Below are positions 7,312 through 13,991 of a stretch of 13,991 nt of DNA, one piece after another. The notes below the pieces were generated by a model, which ran no database searches, was not told the DNA's origin, and saw only the letters and a program-made list of their open reading frames with translations. The position numbers were made by a program, and so were the translations under genes. Numbering within the stretch: position 1 is the stretch's first letter; each line of letters begins with the position of its first letter. Origin of the DNA: an uncultured Rhodospirillaceae bacterium (GTDB taxonomy: Bacteria > Pseudomonadota > Alphaproteobacteria > Rhodospirillales > Casp-alpha2); assembly GCA_913048145.1 (NCBI GenBank), contig CAJWVP010000031.1, forward strand, positions 1-13,991. Reading direction: 5' to 3'.

Positions 7312-7716
7312 GTGAGGTGTGAACGCCGACCAACTTTCGCTATTCCAGCTAGGCCGCAATCGCATCTGCCATAGGTTTGTCGCTTGCGAGTGCCGGATGC
7401 AGTCCATCCGAGAGCATCCCAACCCTATCCGGCTCATTGATCAGCATCAACACCAATGCCATGCCATTTAGCCGCTCTAACCAACGGGCTTTCGTTACAT
7501 CCAGTTGGGAACCCGCCGCTAACCCAAAACGTCCAAAATCCGGCATGGCTCGAATTCTTTCTAACAAATTTCTGAAGGTGCAGGTGAAGCGCTATTAGCT
7601 TGAGAAAAGTTCAAGTTATCATTCAGTAATATTCATTTTTTTTCCATTCTGGAAACGGCTAGGATGCGCCCCTGAAATCAATCGATCCATAACACCGCTC
7701 AAGGGAGGCTGCCAAC
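7312..7716. other. Intergenic region with a possible gene remnant and AT-rich leader
   Basis: This 405-base stretch holds a possible degraded gene fragment on the minus strand (7349-7591) and an AT-rich part (about 7597-7650) with an eight-base T-run at 7636-7643. The AT-rich part is the likely promoter area of the acyl-CoA dehydrogenase-like gene at 7717. An imperfect inverted repeat, AGCTTGA and TCAAGTT around a seven-base loop (7597-7617), lies there and could be an operator. The T-run is too far from this hairpin for an intrinsic terminator. No convincing -35/-10 pair was found. Confidence 0.4.
7349..7591 (-). pseudogene. Possible C-terminal remnant of an SGNH/GDSL-type hydrolase
   Basis: The minus strand reads open for about 80 codons from a stop at 7592-7594 to a stop at 7349, with no ATG start until well inside. 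The end reads LSDGLHPALASDKPMADAIA. This resembles the last block of SGNH hydrolases, where Asp and His of a DGxHP motif are catalytic and are followed by a Gly-Tyr and Met-Ala-(Asp/Glu)-Ala-Ile. The rest of such a protein is absent upstream, so if real it is a fragment. The resemblance rests on one short motif and may be chance. Confidence 0.25.
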
Positions 7717-8949
7717 ATGGTTGAACTCACCACCGCCCAATTGGACCTTCGGGAACGCATTCGTGATTTAGCCGAGCGCGAGATAGCACCGCGCGCCGCT
7801 GAAGTGGACCGGACCGAGGAATACCCTTGGGACAACGTAGAGACCCTGACCAAGGCGGGCTTCATGGGCATGACCATCCCGACCGAATACGGCGGGAAGG
7901 GTGCAAGCTATCTTGACACGGTCCTCCTGGTCGAGGAAATGGCCAAGGTGTGCGGGGTCACCGGCCGTATTTCCGTGGAAGGCAATATGGGTGCCATTGG
8001 CGCCGTCATGTGTTACGGCTCGGAAGCGCAGAAGAAGATGGCCGCAGAACTGGTCCTGGCGGGGGACAAACCGGCCATCTGTATCACTGAGCCTGACGCC
8101 GGCAGCGCTGCCACGCAAATGACAACCCGCGCTGTCAAGAACGGTGACGGGTACGTGTTAAATGGCAAGAAACACTGGATCACGGGCGCTGGCGTCTCGC
8201 GCCTGCACCTTATCTTTGCAAGGGTCTTTGAGGACGGCGAGGAATTAGGTATCGGTGGTTTCTTGGCCATCCGCGACGACACCGAAGGCTTAATCGTCGG
8301 CAAGCGCGAACCGGCCATGGGCCTTCGCGGCATTCCGGAATCGGAAATCATCATGAAAGACATGTTTGTCGCCACTGATAGGATGATCGTGCCACCGGAG
8401 GGCTTGCGCCGCGGCTTTGCCGGACTCATGAATGCCTATAATGCGCAACGTGTCGGCGCCGCCGCGGTGGCTCTGGGTATTGCCGAAGGGGCGTATGAGC
8501 AGGCTTTAAATTATTCTCAGGAGCGCGAGCAATTCGGCCGGCCGATATACGAATTTCAGGGCCTCCACTGGATGTTGGCCGACATGTCAATTCAGATGAG
8601 CGCCGCCCAAGCCCTTGTCTACGGGGCGGCGAAAAGCGCCGAGTCAACAGGTTCAGGTTTCCCCGATCCGCTCATGGCGGCCCAGGCCAAAGTGTTCACC
8701 GCCGATGCTGCCATCAAAGTCGCCAATGACGCCCTGCAGGTGTTCGGGGCCATGGGGTATTCGCGCAACCTACCCTTGGAACGCATGGCTCGCGATGCAC
8801 GCATGTTTACCATTGGCGGTGGCACTGCTCAGGTTTTACGCACTCTGGTAGCAACAAAGATTCTTGACCGGAAGTTGCCGCAAACACGCGACGGTTTCAC
8901 GAAGTTAGCCGAACGCGAGGTAGCCGACCAAAAGGATGCCGCCGAATGA
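7717..8949 (+). CDS. Acyl-CoA dehydrogenase-fold flavoprotein, candidate 3-sulfinopropanoyl-CoA desulfinase (AcdA-like)
   Basis: The 410-residue protein has the full acyl-CoA dehydrogenase layout, with the flavin-site motif CITEPDAGS and the late motif QFGRP. GGGAGG precedes the ATG. The usual catalytic bases are missing: the late YEGT-type position reads GGGT, and the position used by isovaleryl- and long-chain enzymes has Gln (Q244, in YNAQR). R84 is also present, in GRISVE. From memory, AcdA of Advenella mimigardefordensis, which releases sulfite from 3-sulfinopropanoyl-CoA, uses Arg84 and has Gln246 in place of Glu. Long stretches here (GDKPAICI, LHLIFARVF, KLPQTRDG) also match my memory of AcdA. 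The desulfinase assignment is inference; a plain dehydrogenase is less likely. It overlaps the next gene by ATGA. Confidence 0.85.
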   Translation: MVELTTAQLDLRERIRDLAEREIAPRAAEVDRTEEYPWDNVETLTKAGFMGMTIPTEYGGKGASYLDTVLLVEEMAKVCGVTGRISVEGNMGAIGAVMCYGSEAQKKMAAELVLAGDKPAICITEPDAGSAATQMTTRAVKNGDGYVLNGKKHWITGAGVSRLHLIFARVFEDGEELGIGGFLAIRDDTEGLIVGKREPAMGLRGIPESEIIMKDMFVATDRMIVPPEGLRRGFAGLMNAYNAQRVGAAAVALGIAEGAYEQALNYSQEREQFGRPIYEFQGLHWMLADMSIQMSAAQALVYGAAKSAESTGSGFPDPLMAAQAKVFTADAAIKVANDALQVFGAMGYSRNLPLERMARDARMFTIGGGTAQVLRTLVATKILDRKLPQTRDGFTKLAEREVADQKDAAE

Positions 8950-10562
8950 CCCGTGCCGCTGATATCATCGCCCGCAAGCTCTATGAGGCAGGATGTCGAC
9001 ACGCCTTTGGCATCCCGGGCGGCGAAGTTCTGACCATGATCGATGCCCTGGAAGACGCCGGTCTAAACTTTCAGTTGGTTAAGCATGAGAACAACGGCGG
9101 TTTCATGGCGGAAGGCACGCACCACGCGACGGGGGCACCCGGCATTTTATTAGCGACTGTTGGCCCGGGCGTAGTCAATGCGATCAACGTGGTCACTAAC
9201 GCCTGGCAAGATCAGGTGCCAATGATATTTCTCACTGGCTGCATCGACGCTGCGGAGGCCCAGCACTTCACCCATCAGGTATTCGATCACACGAAGGTTC
9301 TGACCCCCGTGACCAAGGCCAGTTTGACGGTCGCCGAAGGCGCGGTTGAAACGACCATTGAGAAGGCCCTGGCCATCGCCATGGAGGGCCGACCCGGCCC
9401 CGTACATCTTGACCTCCCCATTTCTACGGCCAATGCGGCGGAAGACGGCAACCGTCCGGTCCATCGGTCAACGCCGGCGCCCATGGCCCCGGCGCCGGGC
9501 CCAGACTGGGATGCCGCCTGCCGCGCGCTCAGCAGCGCGGAACGGCCCTTGATCATTGCCGGCGTCGACGTGCTCCATCATTATGCAGCGGACGACGTCG
9601 CCGATCTGGCGCGCCGATTTTCCATCCCCATTCTGACTACCTACAAGGCCAAGGGTATCCTTCCCGAAGATGATCCTCTAGCCCTTGGCGGCCACGGTCT
9701 GTCTCCGAAAGCGTTCAGCATCATCAAACCGCTGATAAACCAAGCGGATGCCATTGTTCTTGCCGGTTACGATCCCATCGAGATGCGTTCGGAATGGTGC
9801 GATCCCTGGGATATCGGTGAAGATGGGCCGGCCGTGATCGAGTTTTCCGCCGAAGCCAACCGACATTTCATGCATCACGCCAGTCACAGTTTCATCGGTG
9901 ACGTAGGCGCAGGTATTCACGCGCTCACCGAAAGCGTATCACGCAGCGGGTCCTGGCCAGGTGGCGAGCCGGCGGCGACGCGTGCCGCTCTCAAGAATGC
10001 CTTCCCCCGCGACGAGGAATGGGGACCGGCGGCGGTCATCGATGTTTGCAGAGACGTGCTGCCCCGGGAAACCGTAGTCGCCGTCGACACGGGCGCACAT
10101 CGGATCCTGCTTGCCCAGCAATGGGAATGCTTTGGGCCGCGGACACTTTTGCAGTCCACCGCGCTTTGCACCATGGGTACAGCTGTCCCCTTGGCGGCCG
10201 GCCATCAGTTCGCCGCGCCAGGAACCCCGGTCGCGGCATTTTCCGGTGATGCAGGCATGGAGATGATCCTAGGCGAGCTGGCGACGTTGCGGGACGCGAA
10301 CCTGAAATTCCCCATCATTGTCTTCGTCGACGAATCCCTAGCCTTGATAGAATTGAAACAACGGCGGGATGGCATGAATAATCGGGGCGTGGACTTCGGT
10401 GGGACGGATTTTGCCGCCGCGGCAGTCGCCATGGGCGGACAAGGGGTTACGGCGGACTCGCGAGATGATCTTCGTGCGGCCCTTGAGGAAGCAATGGGCG
10501 CGGATGTCTTCACACTCATCGCCTGCCCGATTGGGCGGAAAGCCTACGACGGCCGATTCTAG
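8946..10562 (+). CDS. Thiamine-diphosphate-dependent enzyme, acetolactate synthase-like, substrate unknown
   Basis: The 538-residue product has the three-domain layout of ThDP decarboxylases and synthases: N-terminal pyrimidine-binding domain (about 1-165) with FGIPGGE and the catalytic Glu E48 in KHENNGG, a central domain (about 185-310), and a C-terminal pyrophosphate domain (about 355-530). The cofactor motif is unusual. GDG reads G434-D435-A436, and the Asn-Asn expected 25 residues later reads D462-E463, followed by SLALIELKQ. Asp462 could still bind the metal. It starts within the stop of the acyl-CoA dehydrogenase-like gene, so the two are translationally coupled and probably work on one pathway. 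It may decarboxylate or cleave a 2-oxo acid; acetolactate synthase itself is unlikely because no small subunit is adjacent. Confidence 0.85.
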   Translation: MTRAADIIARKLYEAGCRHAFGIPGGEVLTMIDALEDAGLNFQLVKHENNGGFMAEGTHHATGAPGILLATVGPGVVNAINVVTNAWQDQVPMIFLTGCIDAAEAQHFTHQVFDHTKVLTPVTKASLTVAEGAVETTIEKALAIAMEGRPGPVHLDLPISTANAAEDGNRPVHRSTPAPMAPAPGPDWDAACRALSSAERPLIIAGVDVLHHYAADDVADLARRFSIPILTTYKAKGILPEDDPLALGGHGLSPKAFSIIKPLINQADAIVLAGYDPIEMRSEWCDPWDIGEDGPAVIEFSAEANRHFMHHASHSFIGDVGAGIHALTESVSRSGSWPGGEPAATRAALKNAFPRDEEWGPAAVIDVCRDVLPRETVVAVDTGAHRILLAQQWECFGPRTLLQSTALCTMGTAVPLAAGHQFAAPGTPVAAFSGDAGMEMILGELATLRDANLKFPIIVFVDESLALIELKQRRDGMNNRGVDFGGTDFAAAAVAMGGQGVTADSRDDLRAALEEAMGADVFTLIACPIGRKAYDGRF

Positions 10563-11117
10563 TCGCATATTTTATCGACTTCGTCCTGGCTCAAATTGTC
10601 CTTAGGCTAAGGCTCTTCTAATTTAATGCCATCATAAATCCGATCGATGGCACGACCTGCGGTCGTTAGTGCGGCGATGGCGTCCTCGCCAACAATGATG
10701 ACGAAGGAGTTCGACGCCCCCTCAATGACGTTAATCGCGCGCACCACCTTCACCCAACCCTCGCTTGTGATGTCATTGAAGGAAGAGGCCGCGACAATGT
10801 ACGAGACATTGACCCTAATTTCGTCGAATAGCCAATCGGCCCGCCATATTTGACCTGGACCTTTAAGTCCTGGTAACTAACTGTGTCGTTGCTGCCGCAG
10901 TCATGGTTTCGCCCGCCGCTGCCGTCGTGTCTTCCAAAATGGCCTGCAGGTGGTAAGCCGCCGAATAGATAAGGCGATCCTCCGCGTATTTATTTTTGAT
11001 GGAAGCCAGTTCTTCATTGAACCTTAGGGTGTTATCAAAGATTCCCAGGGTCTCTATATAGCATTTAAGTAACTGAATCTGGGTTCACCATAGGTTGCTT
11101 TCCCATTCCTCGACGCA
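10559..11117 (-). pseudogene. Broken gene of unknown family, two frameshifts and two in-frame stops
   Basis: The minus strand carries coding-like sequence in three successive frames. The first fragment reads through a TGA at 11085-11087 and includes YIETLGIFDNTLRF and KYAEDRLIYSAAYHLQAIL. Near 10905 the sense switches frame to CGSNDTVSYQDLKVQVKYGG, and near 10845 again to ADWLFDEIRVNVSYIVAASS and DAIAALTTAGRAIDRIYDGI. A TAG at 10607-10609 is followed by more sense (DNLSQDEVDKICD) ending at 10559, overlapping the stop of the ThDP gene tail to tail. The amphipathic patterns support a decayed gene rather than chance openings. I do not recognise the parent protein. Sequencing or assembly indels could explain the frameshifts but not easily both stops. 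Confidence 0.55.
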
Positions 11118-11195
11118 TCAGAGTGGGCGACTTGTTGGTTGTTCAAAGGTCACGCACATTCCATATTTATGAACTATGTTTCCGAACCCTTGGGC

Positions 11196-11202
11196 AGGAG
11201 AG
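11196..11202 (+). promoter_or_regulatory. Ribosome binding site supporting a TTG start for msrB
   Basis: AGGAGAG lies six bases before a TTG at 11209. The upstream ATG at 11176 has no such site, and the residues it would add are unlike the family. Confidence 0.5.
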
Positions 11203-11208
11203 ATTGCC

Positions 11209-11616
11209 TTGTTAAAAGTCACAAAGTCGGACGCCGAATGGCGCACTCAGCTCTCGCCGGAAGCCTATAAGGTTTGCCGCCAGAAAGGGACGGAACGTGC
11301 GTTCACAGGAGAGTACGACAAGTGCTACGAGCCGGGGATCTATGTCTGCGTTTGTTGTGGAAACCCGCTGTTTTCATCGGACGCGAAATTTGACTCTGGT
11401 ACGGGATGGCCAAGTTTTTATTCGGCCATCGCAGACGATGCTATTCGAGAAGAAGAAGATATTAGCCTGTTCATGCGGCGGACGGAAACGTTGTGCGCGA
11501 TTTGCGACGCCCATCTTGGTCATGTGTTCCCTGATGGACCGGCCCCAACAGGATTGAGGTATTGTATGAATTCTGTGGCGTTGAAACTTGTGCCACCAGA
11601 CGATCAGGCCGACTAG
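11209..11616 (+). CDS. msrB: Peptide-methionine (R)-S-oxide reductase
   Basis: Repairs oxidised methionine in proteins by reducing the R-sulfoxide. From the TTG start the protein is 135 residues, the usual size. It shows the zinc-binding pairs C47/C50 and C96/C99, the substrate-site motif GTGWPSFY, HLGHVFPDG, and the catalytic cysteine C119 in RYCMNS. The position before GWPSF is Thr, so the common resolving Cys there is absent; C23 or C39 could serve instead. An ATG at 11176 would add 11 residues. No signal peptide is seen, so it is cytoplasmic. It is followed 24 bases later by the CoA-transferase gene, but a shared function is not evident. Confidence 0.95.
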   Translation: MLKVTKSDAEWRTQLSPEAYKVCRQKGTERAFTGEYDKCYEPGIYVCVCCGNPLFSSDAKFDSGTGWPSFYSAIADDAIREEEDISLFMRRTETLCAICDAHLGHVFPDGPAPTGLRYCMNSVALKLVPPDDQAD

Positions 11617-11640
11617 GCGCACAGATAACGAGGCGTCCAG

Positions 11641-12843
11641 ATGTCTGAGCCAAACCGCCCGCCCATAGAGGGTCTTCGTGTCATTGACTCGTCAACCGTC
11701 ATTGCCGGGCCGACCATCGGCATGCTAATGGGCGATTTTGGCGCCGATGTCATAAAGGTCGAGCACCCCCGCGGAGATCCCCTCCGAAATACGGGTTACC
11801 AGAAGGATGGCGTCGGTCTCTGGTTCAAGATGGCGAACCGAAATAAGCGTGGTATCACGTTGAATTTCAACACGCCGCGGGGTCAGGAACTTTTCAAATC
11901 CTTGGTTCGCACGGCCGATGTGGTCATCGAAAATTTCCGCACCGGGACGATGGAGAAATGGGGTCTGGGCTGGGAGGATTTGCGGAGTATCAATCCGAAG
12001 CTCGTAATGGTTCGGGTGACAGGATTTGGGCAAACGGGACCCTACAAGAACCGGCCGGGATTCGGCACCATCGCAGAAGCATTTAGCGGCTTTGCGTCGA
12101 TGACCGGCGAAGCCGATGGCCCACCGACTTTACCGAATTTTGGCTTGGCGGACGGTATTGCTGCCGCCTACGGAACCTTCGCGACAATGTTCGCGCTCTA
12201 TCACCGGGACGCAAAAGGCGGTAGCGGTCAGTACATAGACCTAAGTATTTACGAACCGCTATTCCAAGTCCTGGGCCCACAACCGCTACAGTTCGACCAG
12301 TTGGGTATCATCCAAGAGCGATTGGGGAACCGGTCAAAAAACAACGCGCCCAGAAATACCTATCGTACACGTGACGGTCATTGGGTTGCGATTTCCACAA
12401 ATTCCCCTGCGATCGTGAAACGGGTTATGACCCTGTGTGGCGGGAAGGTTGCGGCGGAAGACCCACGCTTTCAAACACCACAAGATCGCGTCGCCCACAT
12501 CGACGAAGTTGACGGGATCGTCGCCTCATGGATCGGGCGCCACGATCTTCAAGTGGTACTTGAGGAATTTGAGAAGGCCGAGGCTGCGATTGGCCCAGCC
12601 TATGATATCGGCCAGATTTTCCAGGATCCGCAATATCAAGCCCGAGGCAATATCATCGAGGTTTTGGATGAGGATCTCGGTCCTATAAAGATGACTAACG
12701 CTTTCCCATTCATGTCGGAAACGCCGGCAGAAATCCGTCACGCTGGGCCACGAAAAGGCGAGCACAACCGAGACATTCTCGTCGGCGAATTAGGTCTCAG
12801 CGAACAGGAACTGGCCGAACTCGAAAAAGACGGCGTGATCTAG
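11641..12843 (+). CDS. Family III (CaiB/BaiF) CoA-transferase
   Basis: Moves CoA from a donor acyl-CoA to a carboxylic acid. The 400-residue length is typical. The N-terminal stretch RVIDSSTVIAGPTIGMLMGDFGADVIKVE and the following NRNKRGITLN are family hallmarks (described here in parts: AGPTIGMLMGDFGADVIKVE, about residues 22-41). The catalytic aspartate is expected at D171 in GLADGIAAAYG, where it forms the acyl-anhydride intermediate. GGSGQYIDLSIYE and a C-terminal LGEL-type tail complete the pattern. The start ATG has a modest site. The substrate cannot be read. A family III enzyme is known to make 3-sulfinopropanoyl-CoA, so it could feed the AcdA-like enzyme at 7717, although msrB and a broken gene lie between. 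Confidence 0.9.
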   Translation: MSEPNRPPIEGLRVIDSSTVIAGPTIGMLMGDFGADVIKVEHPRGDPLRNTGYQKDGVGLWFKMANRNKRGITLNFNTPRGQELFKSLVRTADVVIENFRTGTMEKWGLGWEDLRSINPKLVMVRVTGFGQTGPYKNRPGFGTIAEAFSGFASMTGEADGPPTLPNFGLADGIAAAYGTFATMFALYHRDAKGGSGQYIDLSIYEPLFQVLGPQPLQFDQLGIIQERLGNRSKNNAPRNTYRTRDGHWVAISTNSPAIVKRVMTLCGGKVAAEDPRFQTPQDRVAHIDEVDGIVASWIGRHDLQVVLEEFEKAEAAIGPAYDIGQIFQDPQYQARGNIIEVLDEDLGPIKMTNAFPFMSETPAEIRHAGPRKGEHNRDILVGELGLSEQELAELEKDGVI

Positions 12844-12863
12844 CGCCAGAAGCCAGTCGCCGT

Positions 12864-13379
12864 TTAAAACATGCGCGAGATAGATTTGAGCGGGATCGAA
12901 TAGTTGACCATGAGGGATTCCGTACCCGGGTTTGAATCGCCAAGCCCCGCATTCGATGAGTGCGATAAGGACAATCCCAATCGAGATCGATCGTCGAAGC
13001 GATAAGCGACCTCTAGTCGGGACCGAAACTCTATCGCATGGCCGAGATCCAAATCCGAATTCTTTCCGCGCCACCACGTGGGGACGAAGCTGGGCGACAC
13101 TACCAAACGCCGTCCGAAGTAAACGTCGACGAGAACGCCCGCACCCAGGAACGTCATCCCGTTGGAGACGCTGGCGGCGTGGATAAATGGTTTGAACCAC
13201 CAGAATTTTTGGTCTGACCGATATTCAAGACTGAACTCGCCACCTTGGTCCTTCTGGCGATTGAGGTCGAACCATCCGGCCGACAAAGTCACATAATCCG
13301 GATCATCAGCCTTCGCCGACGGCGCTATTAAGACGCCAACGCTCAACAACGCTGCAATGAACCCCAATTTGATATTCAT
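12864..13379 (-). CDS. pagL: PagL-like lipid A 3-O-deacylase (acyloxyacyl hydrolase)
   Basis: An outer-membrane beta-barrel enzyme that removes an ester-linked acyl chain from lipid A. The 171-residue product begins with a signal peptide (about residues 1-23, ending ApSAKA-D). The remainder alternates like beta strands and ends in a C-terminal Phe, typical of outer-membrane barrels. The catalytic triad is in place: H140, S142 and E154, with the same spacing as His126, Ser128 and Glu140 of the Pseudomonas enzyme. NAGLGDSNPGTE surrounds it. I chose the ATG at 13379 because GGAGG lies five bases upstream and the signal peptide begins there; the frame is open further. It is convergent with the CoA-transferase gene. 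Confidence 0.88.
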   Translation of the reverse strand: MNIKLGFIAALLSVGVLIAPSAKADDPDYVTLSAGWFDLNRQKDQGGEFSLEYRSDQKFWWFKPFIHAASVSNGMTFLGAGVLVDVYFGRRLVVSPSFVPTWWRGKNSDLDLGHAIEFRSRLEVAYRFDDRSRLGLSLSHSSNAGLGDSNPGTESLMVNYSIPLKSISRMF

Positions 13380-13383
13380 GTCT

Positions 13384-13398
13384 CCCTCCTTCGGAGGG
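13384..13398 (-). promoter_or_regulatory. Hairpin containing the pagL ribosome binding site
   Basis: On the minus strand CCCTCC and GGAGGG pair perfectly around a three-base GAA loop (or five pairs around a five-base loop). The second arm is the ribosome binding site of pagL, five bases before its ATG. Such a stem would hide the site from ribosomes, so translation may be conditional, for example on temperature, a protein or ongoing transcription. The pairing is seen; regulation is inference. Confidence 0.4.
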
Positions 13399-13448
13399 CG
13401 GCATATTAAGGCGAATTTCCCGGATGACACAAGCATGCCCCAGGGGGC

Positions 13449-13991
13449 CTAGAAACGGCCCTTATCACGAAAAGCGTTCGCGGCTTCGACGAGCGCACGC
13501 CGAATCCCAGGTTCCATGGCGGAGTGCCCAGCAGCATCAACGACATTGAGAACCGCATCTGGAGACGCAGAGGCCAGTTCGTTGGCGGAAATCATCGGGC
13601 AAATCATATCGTAGCGCCCTTGAATGATCGTGGTTGGGATGTTGGCAATCTTGTCCAGGTTGGCGAGGATCTCGCCCTCCTCAAGGAAGAGCCGATTGAC
13701 AAAATAATGGGCCTCCAATCGGGCCAGAGCGAGGGCCGCTAAACCGTTCCCAACAGCGGGTCCAGTCGGTTTGTGCCGAAGGATCGAACATTGGGTCTCA
13801 TAATGGTTCCAAGCCGCGGCGGTCGGGCCATGAACTTTTGGATCATCGTCTGTCAGGCGGCGATAATAGGCTTCGGCAATATCGTCTCGCTCGGCAACCG
13901 GCAGGAAGTTGACAAATACCTGCCAGGCCTCCGGATAGACGTTGCGGATACCGTGGAGAAACCAATCGAGCTCCTTTTCGCGTCCCATGAA
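13449..13991 (-). CDS. pip: Proline iminopeptidase, C-terminal part (runs off right edge)
   Basis: An alpha/beta hydrolase that removes N-terminal proline from peptides. Only the last 180 residues are in the window; the frame continues past base 13991, and the Met at 13988 is internal. The visible part has the family-specific cap region (ELDWFLHGIRNVYPEAW and ERDDIAEAYYRRL), then the catalytic Asp in GRYDMICP (13608-13610) and the catalytic His in DAAGHSA (13524-13526). The nucleophile Ser lies beyond the edge. The stop is 69 bases upstream of the pagL start on the same strand, so the two may share a transcript. Confidence 0.9.
   Translation of the reverse strand, partial: FMGREKELDWFLHGIRNVYPEAWQVFVNFLPVAERDDIAEAYYRRLTDDDPKVHGPTAAAWNHYETQCSILRHKPTGPAVGNGLAALALARLEAHYFVNRLFLEEGEILANLDKIANIPTTIIQGRYDMICPMISANELASASPDAVLNVVDAAGHSAMEPGIRRALVEAANAFRDKGRF

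Noticed and set aside
7597..7643. Hairpin plus T-run as an intrinsic terminator
   Set aside because: The T-run begins 18 bases after the imperfect stem, too far for an intrinsic terminator, and the stem is AT-rich and weak.
8013..8429. Minus-strand open frame of 138 codons inside the AcdA-like gene
   Set aside because: Opposite strongly conserved acyl-CoA dehydrogenase motifs, with no start signal.
10647..10853. Plus-strand open frame of 68 codons in the gap before msrB
   Set aside because: The minus strand here carries better coding-like sequence belonging to the broken gene, so this frame is its shadow.
11085..11087. In-frame TGA as a selenocysteine codon
   Set aside because: The same gene has a further in-frame TAG and two frameshifts, and no selenocysteine hairpin is apparent, so decay is the simpler explanation.
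8946..12843. Oxalate degradation pair (oxalyl-CoA decarboxylase and formyl-CoA transferase)
   Set aside because: The ThDP enzyme has an unusual cofactor motif and does not read like oxalyl-CoA decarboxylase, the genes are not adjacent, and the AcdA-like partner does not fit.
12790..13200. Minus-strand open frame of 136 codons overlapping pagL in another frame
   Set aside because: The pagL frame has a signal peptide and full catalytic triad; this frame has neither and crosses into the CoA-transferase end.

Overview
The window looks like chromosomal DNA from a hopanoid-making Gram-negative bacterium, most likely an alphaproteobacterium. The evidence is a compact hpnL-hpnI-hpnJ-hpnK cluster, a PagL-type outer-membrane lipid A deacylase, and generally GC-rich, densely packed genes. 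No tRNA, rRNA, CRISPR array, insertion sequence or phage gene was seen. Family assignments come from reading the sequence and from memory of the families; no database search was run.

Left edge (1-1233): the first codons of a minus-strand gene leave the window at base 1. A 378-base AT-richer spacer follows, then two small plus-strand genes of unknown function (392-967, 991-1233), each behind a strong ribosome binding site.

Hopanoid region (1240-7311): a minus-strand operon reads hpnL, hpnI (GlcNAc-type glycosyltransferase), hpnJ (B12-binding radical SAM), hpnK (deacetylase), then a CDP-alcohol phosphotransferase. A second CDP-alcohol phosphotransferase is divergent from hpnL. HpnI, HpnK and HpnJ are known to add N-acetylglucosamine to bacteriohopanetetrol, deacetylate it, and rearrange the sugar to the cyclitol ether. 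Two phosphotransferase paralogues bracketing this set suggest an additional head-group or phospholipid step.

Catabolic region (7717-12843): an acyl-CoA dehydrogenase-fold gene overlaps a thiamine-diphosphate enzyme gene by 4 bases. The first protein has Arg84 and a Gln in place of the usual catalytic Glu, and resembles 3-sulfinopropanoyl-CoA desulfinase (AcdA). The second has an altered cofactor motif. A broken minus-strand gene, msrB and a family III CoA-transferase follow. The CoA-transferase could supply a CoA thioester to the AcdA-like enzyme, but this is inference.

Right edge (12864-13991): a minus-strand pagL-like gene, whose ribosome binding site lies in a perfect hairpin, and the C-terminal part of a proline iminopeptidase that runs off the right end.
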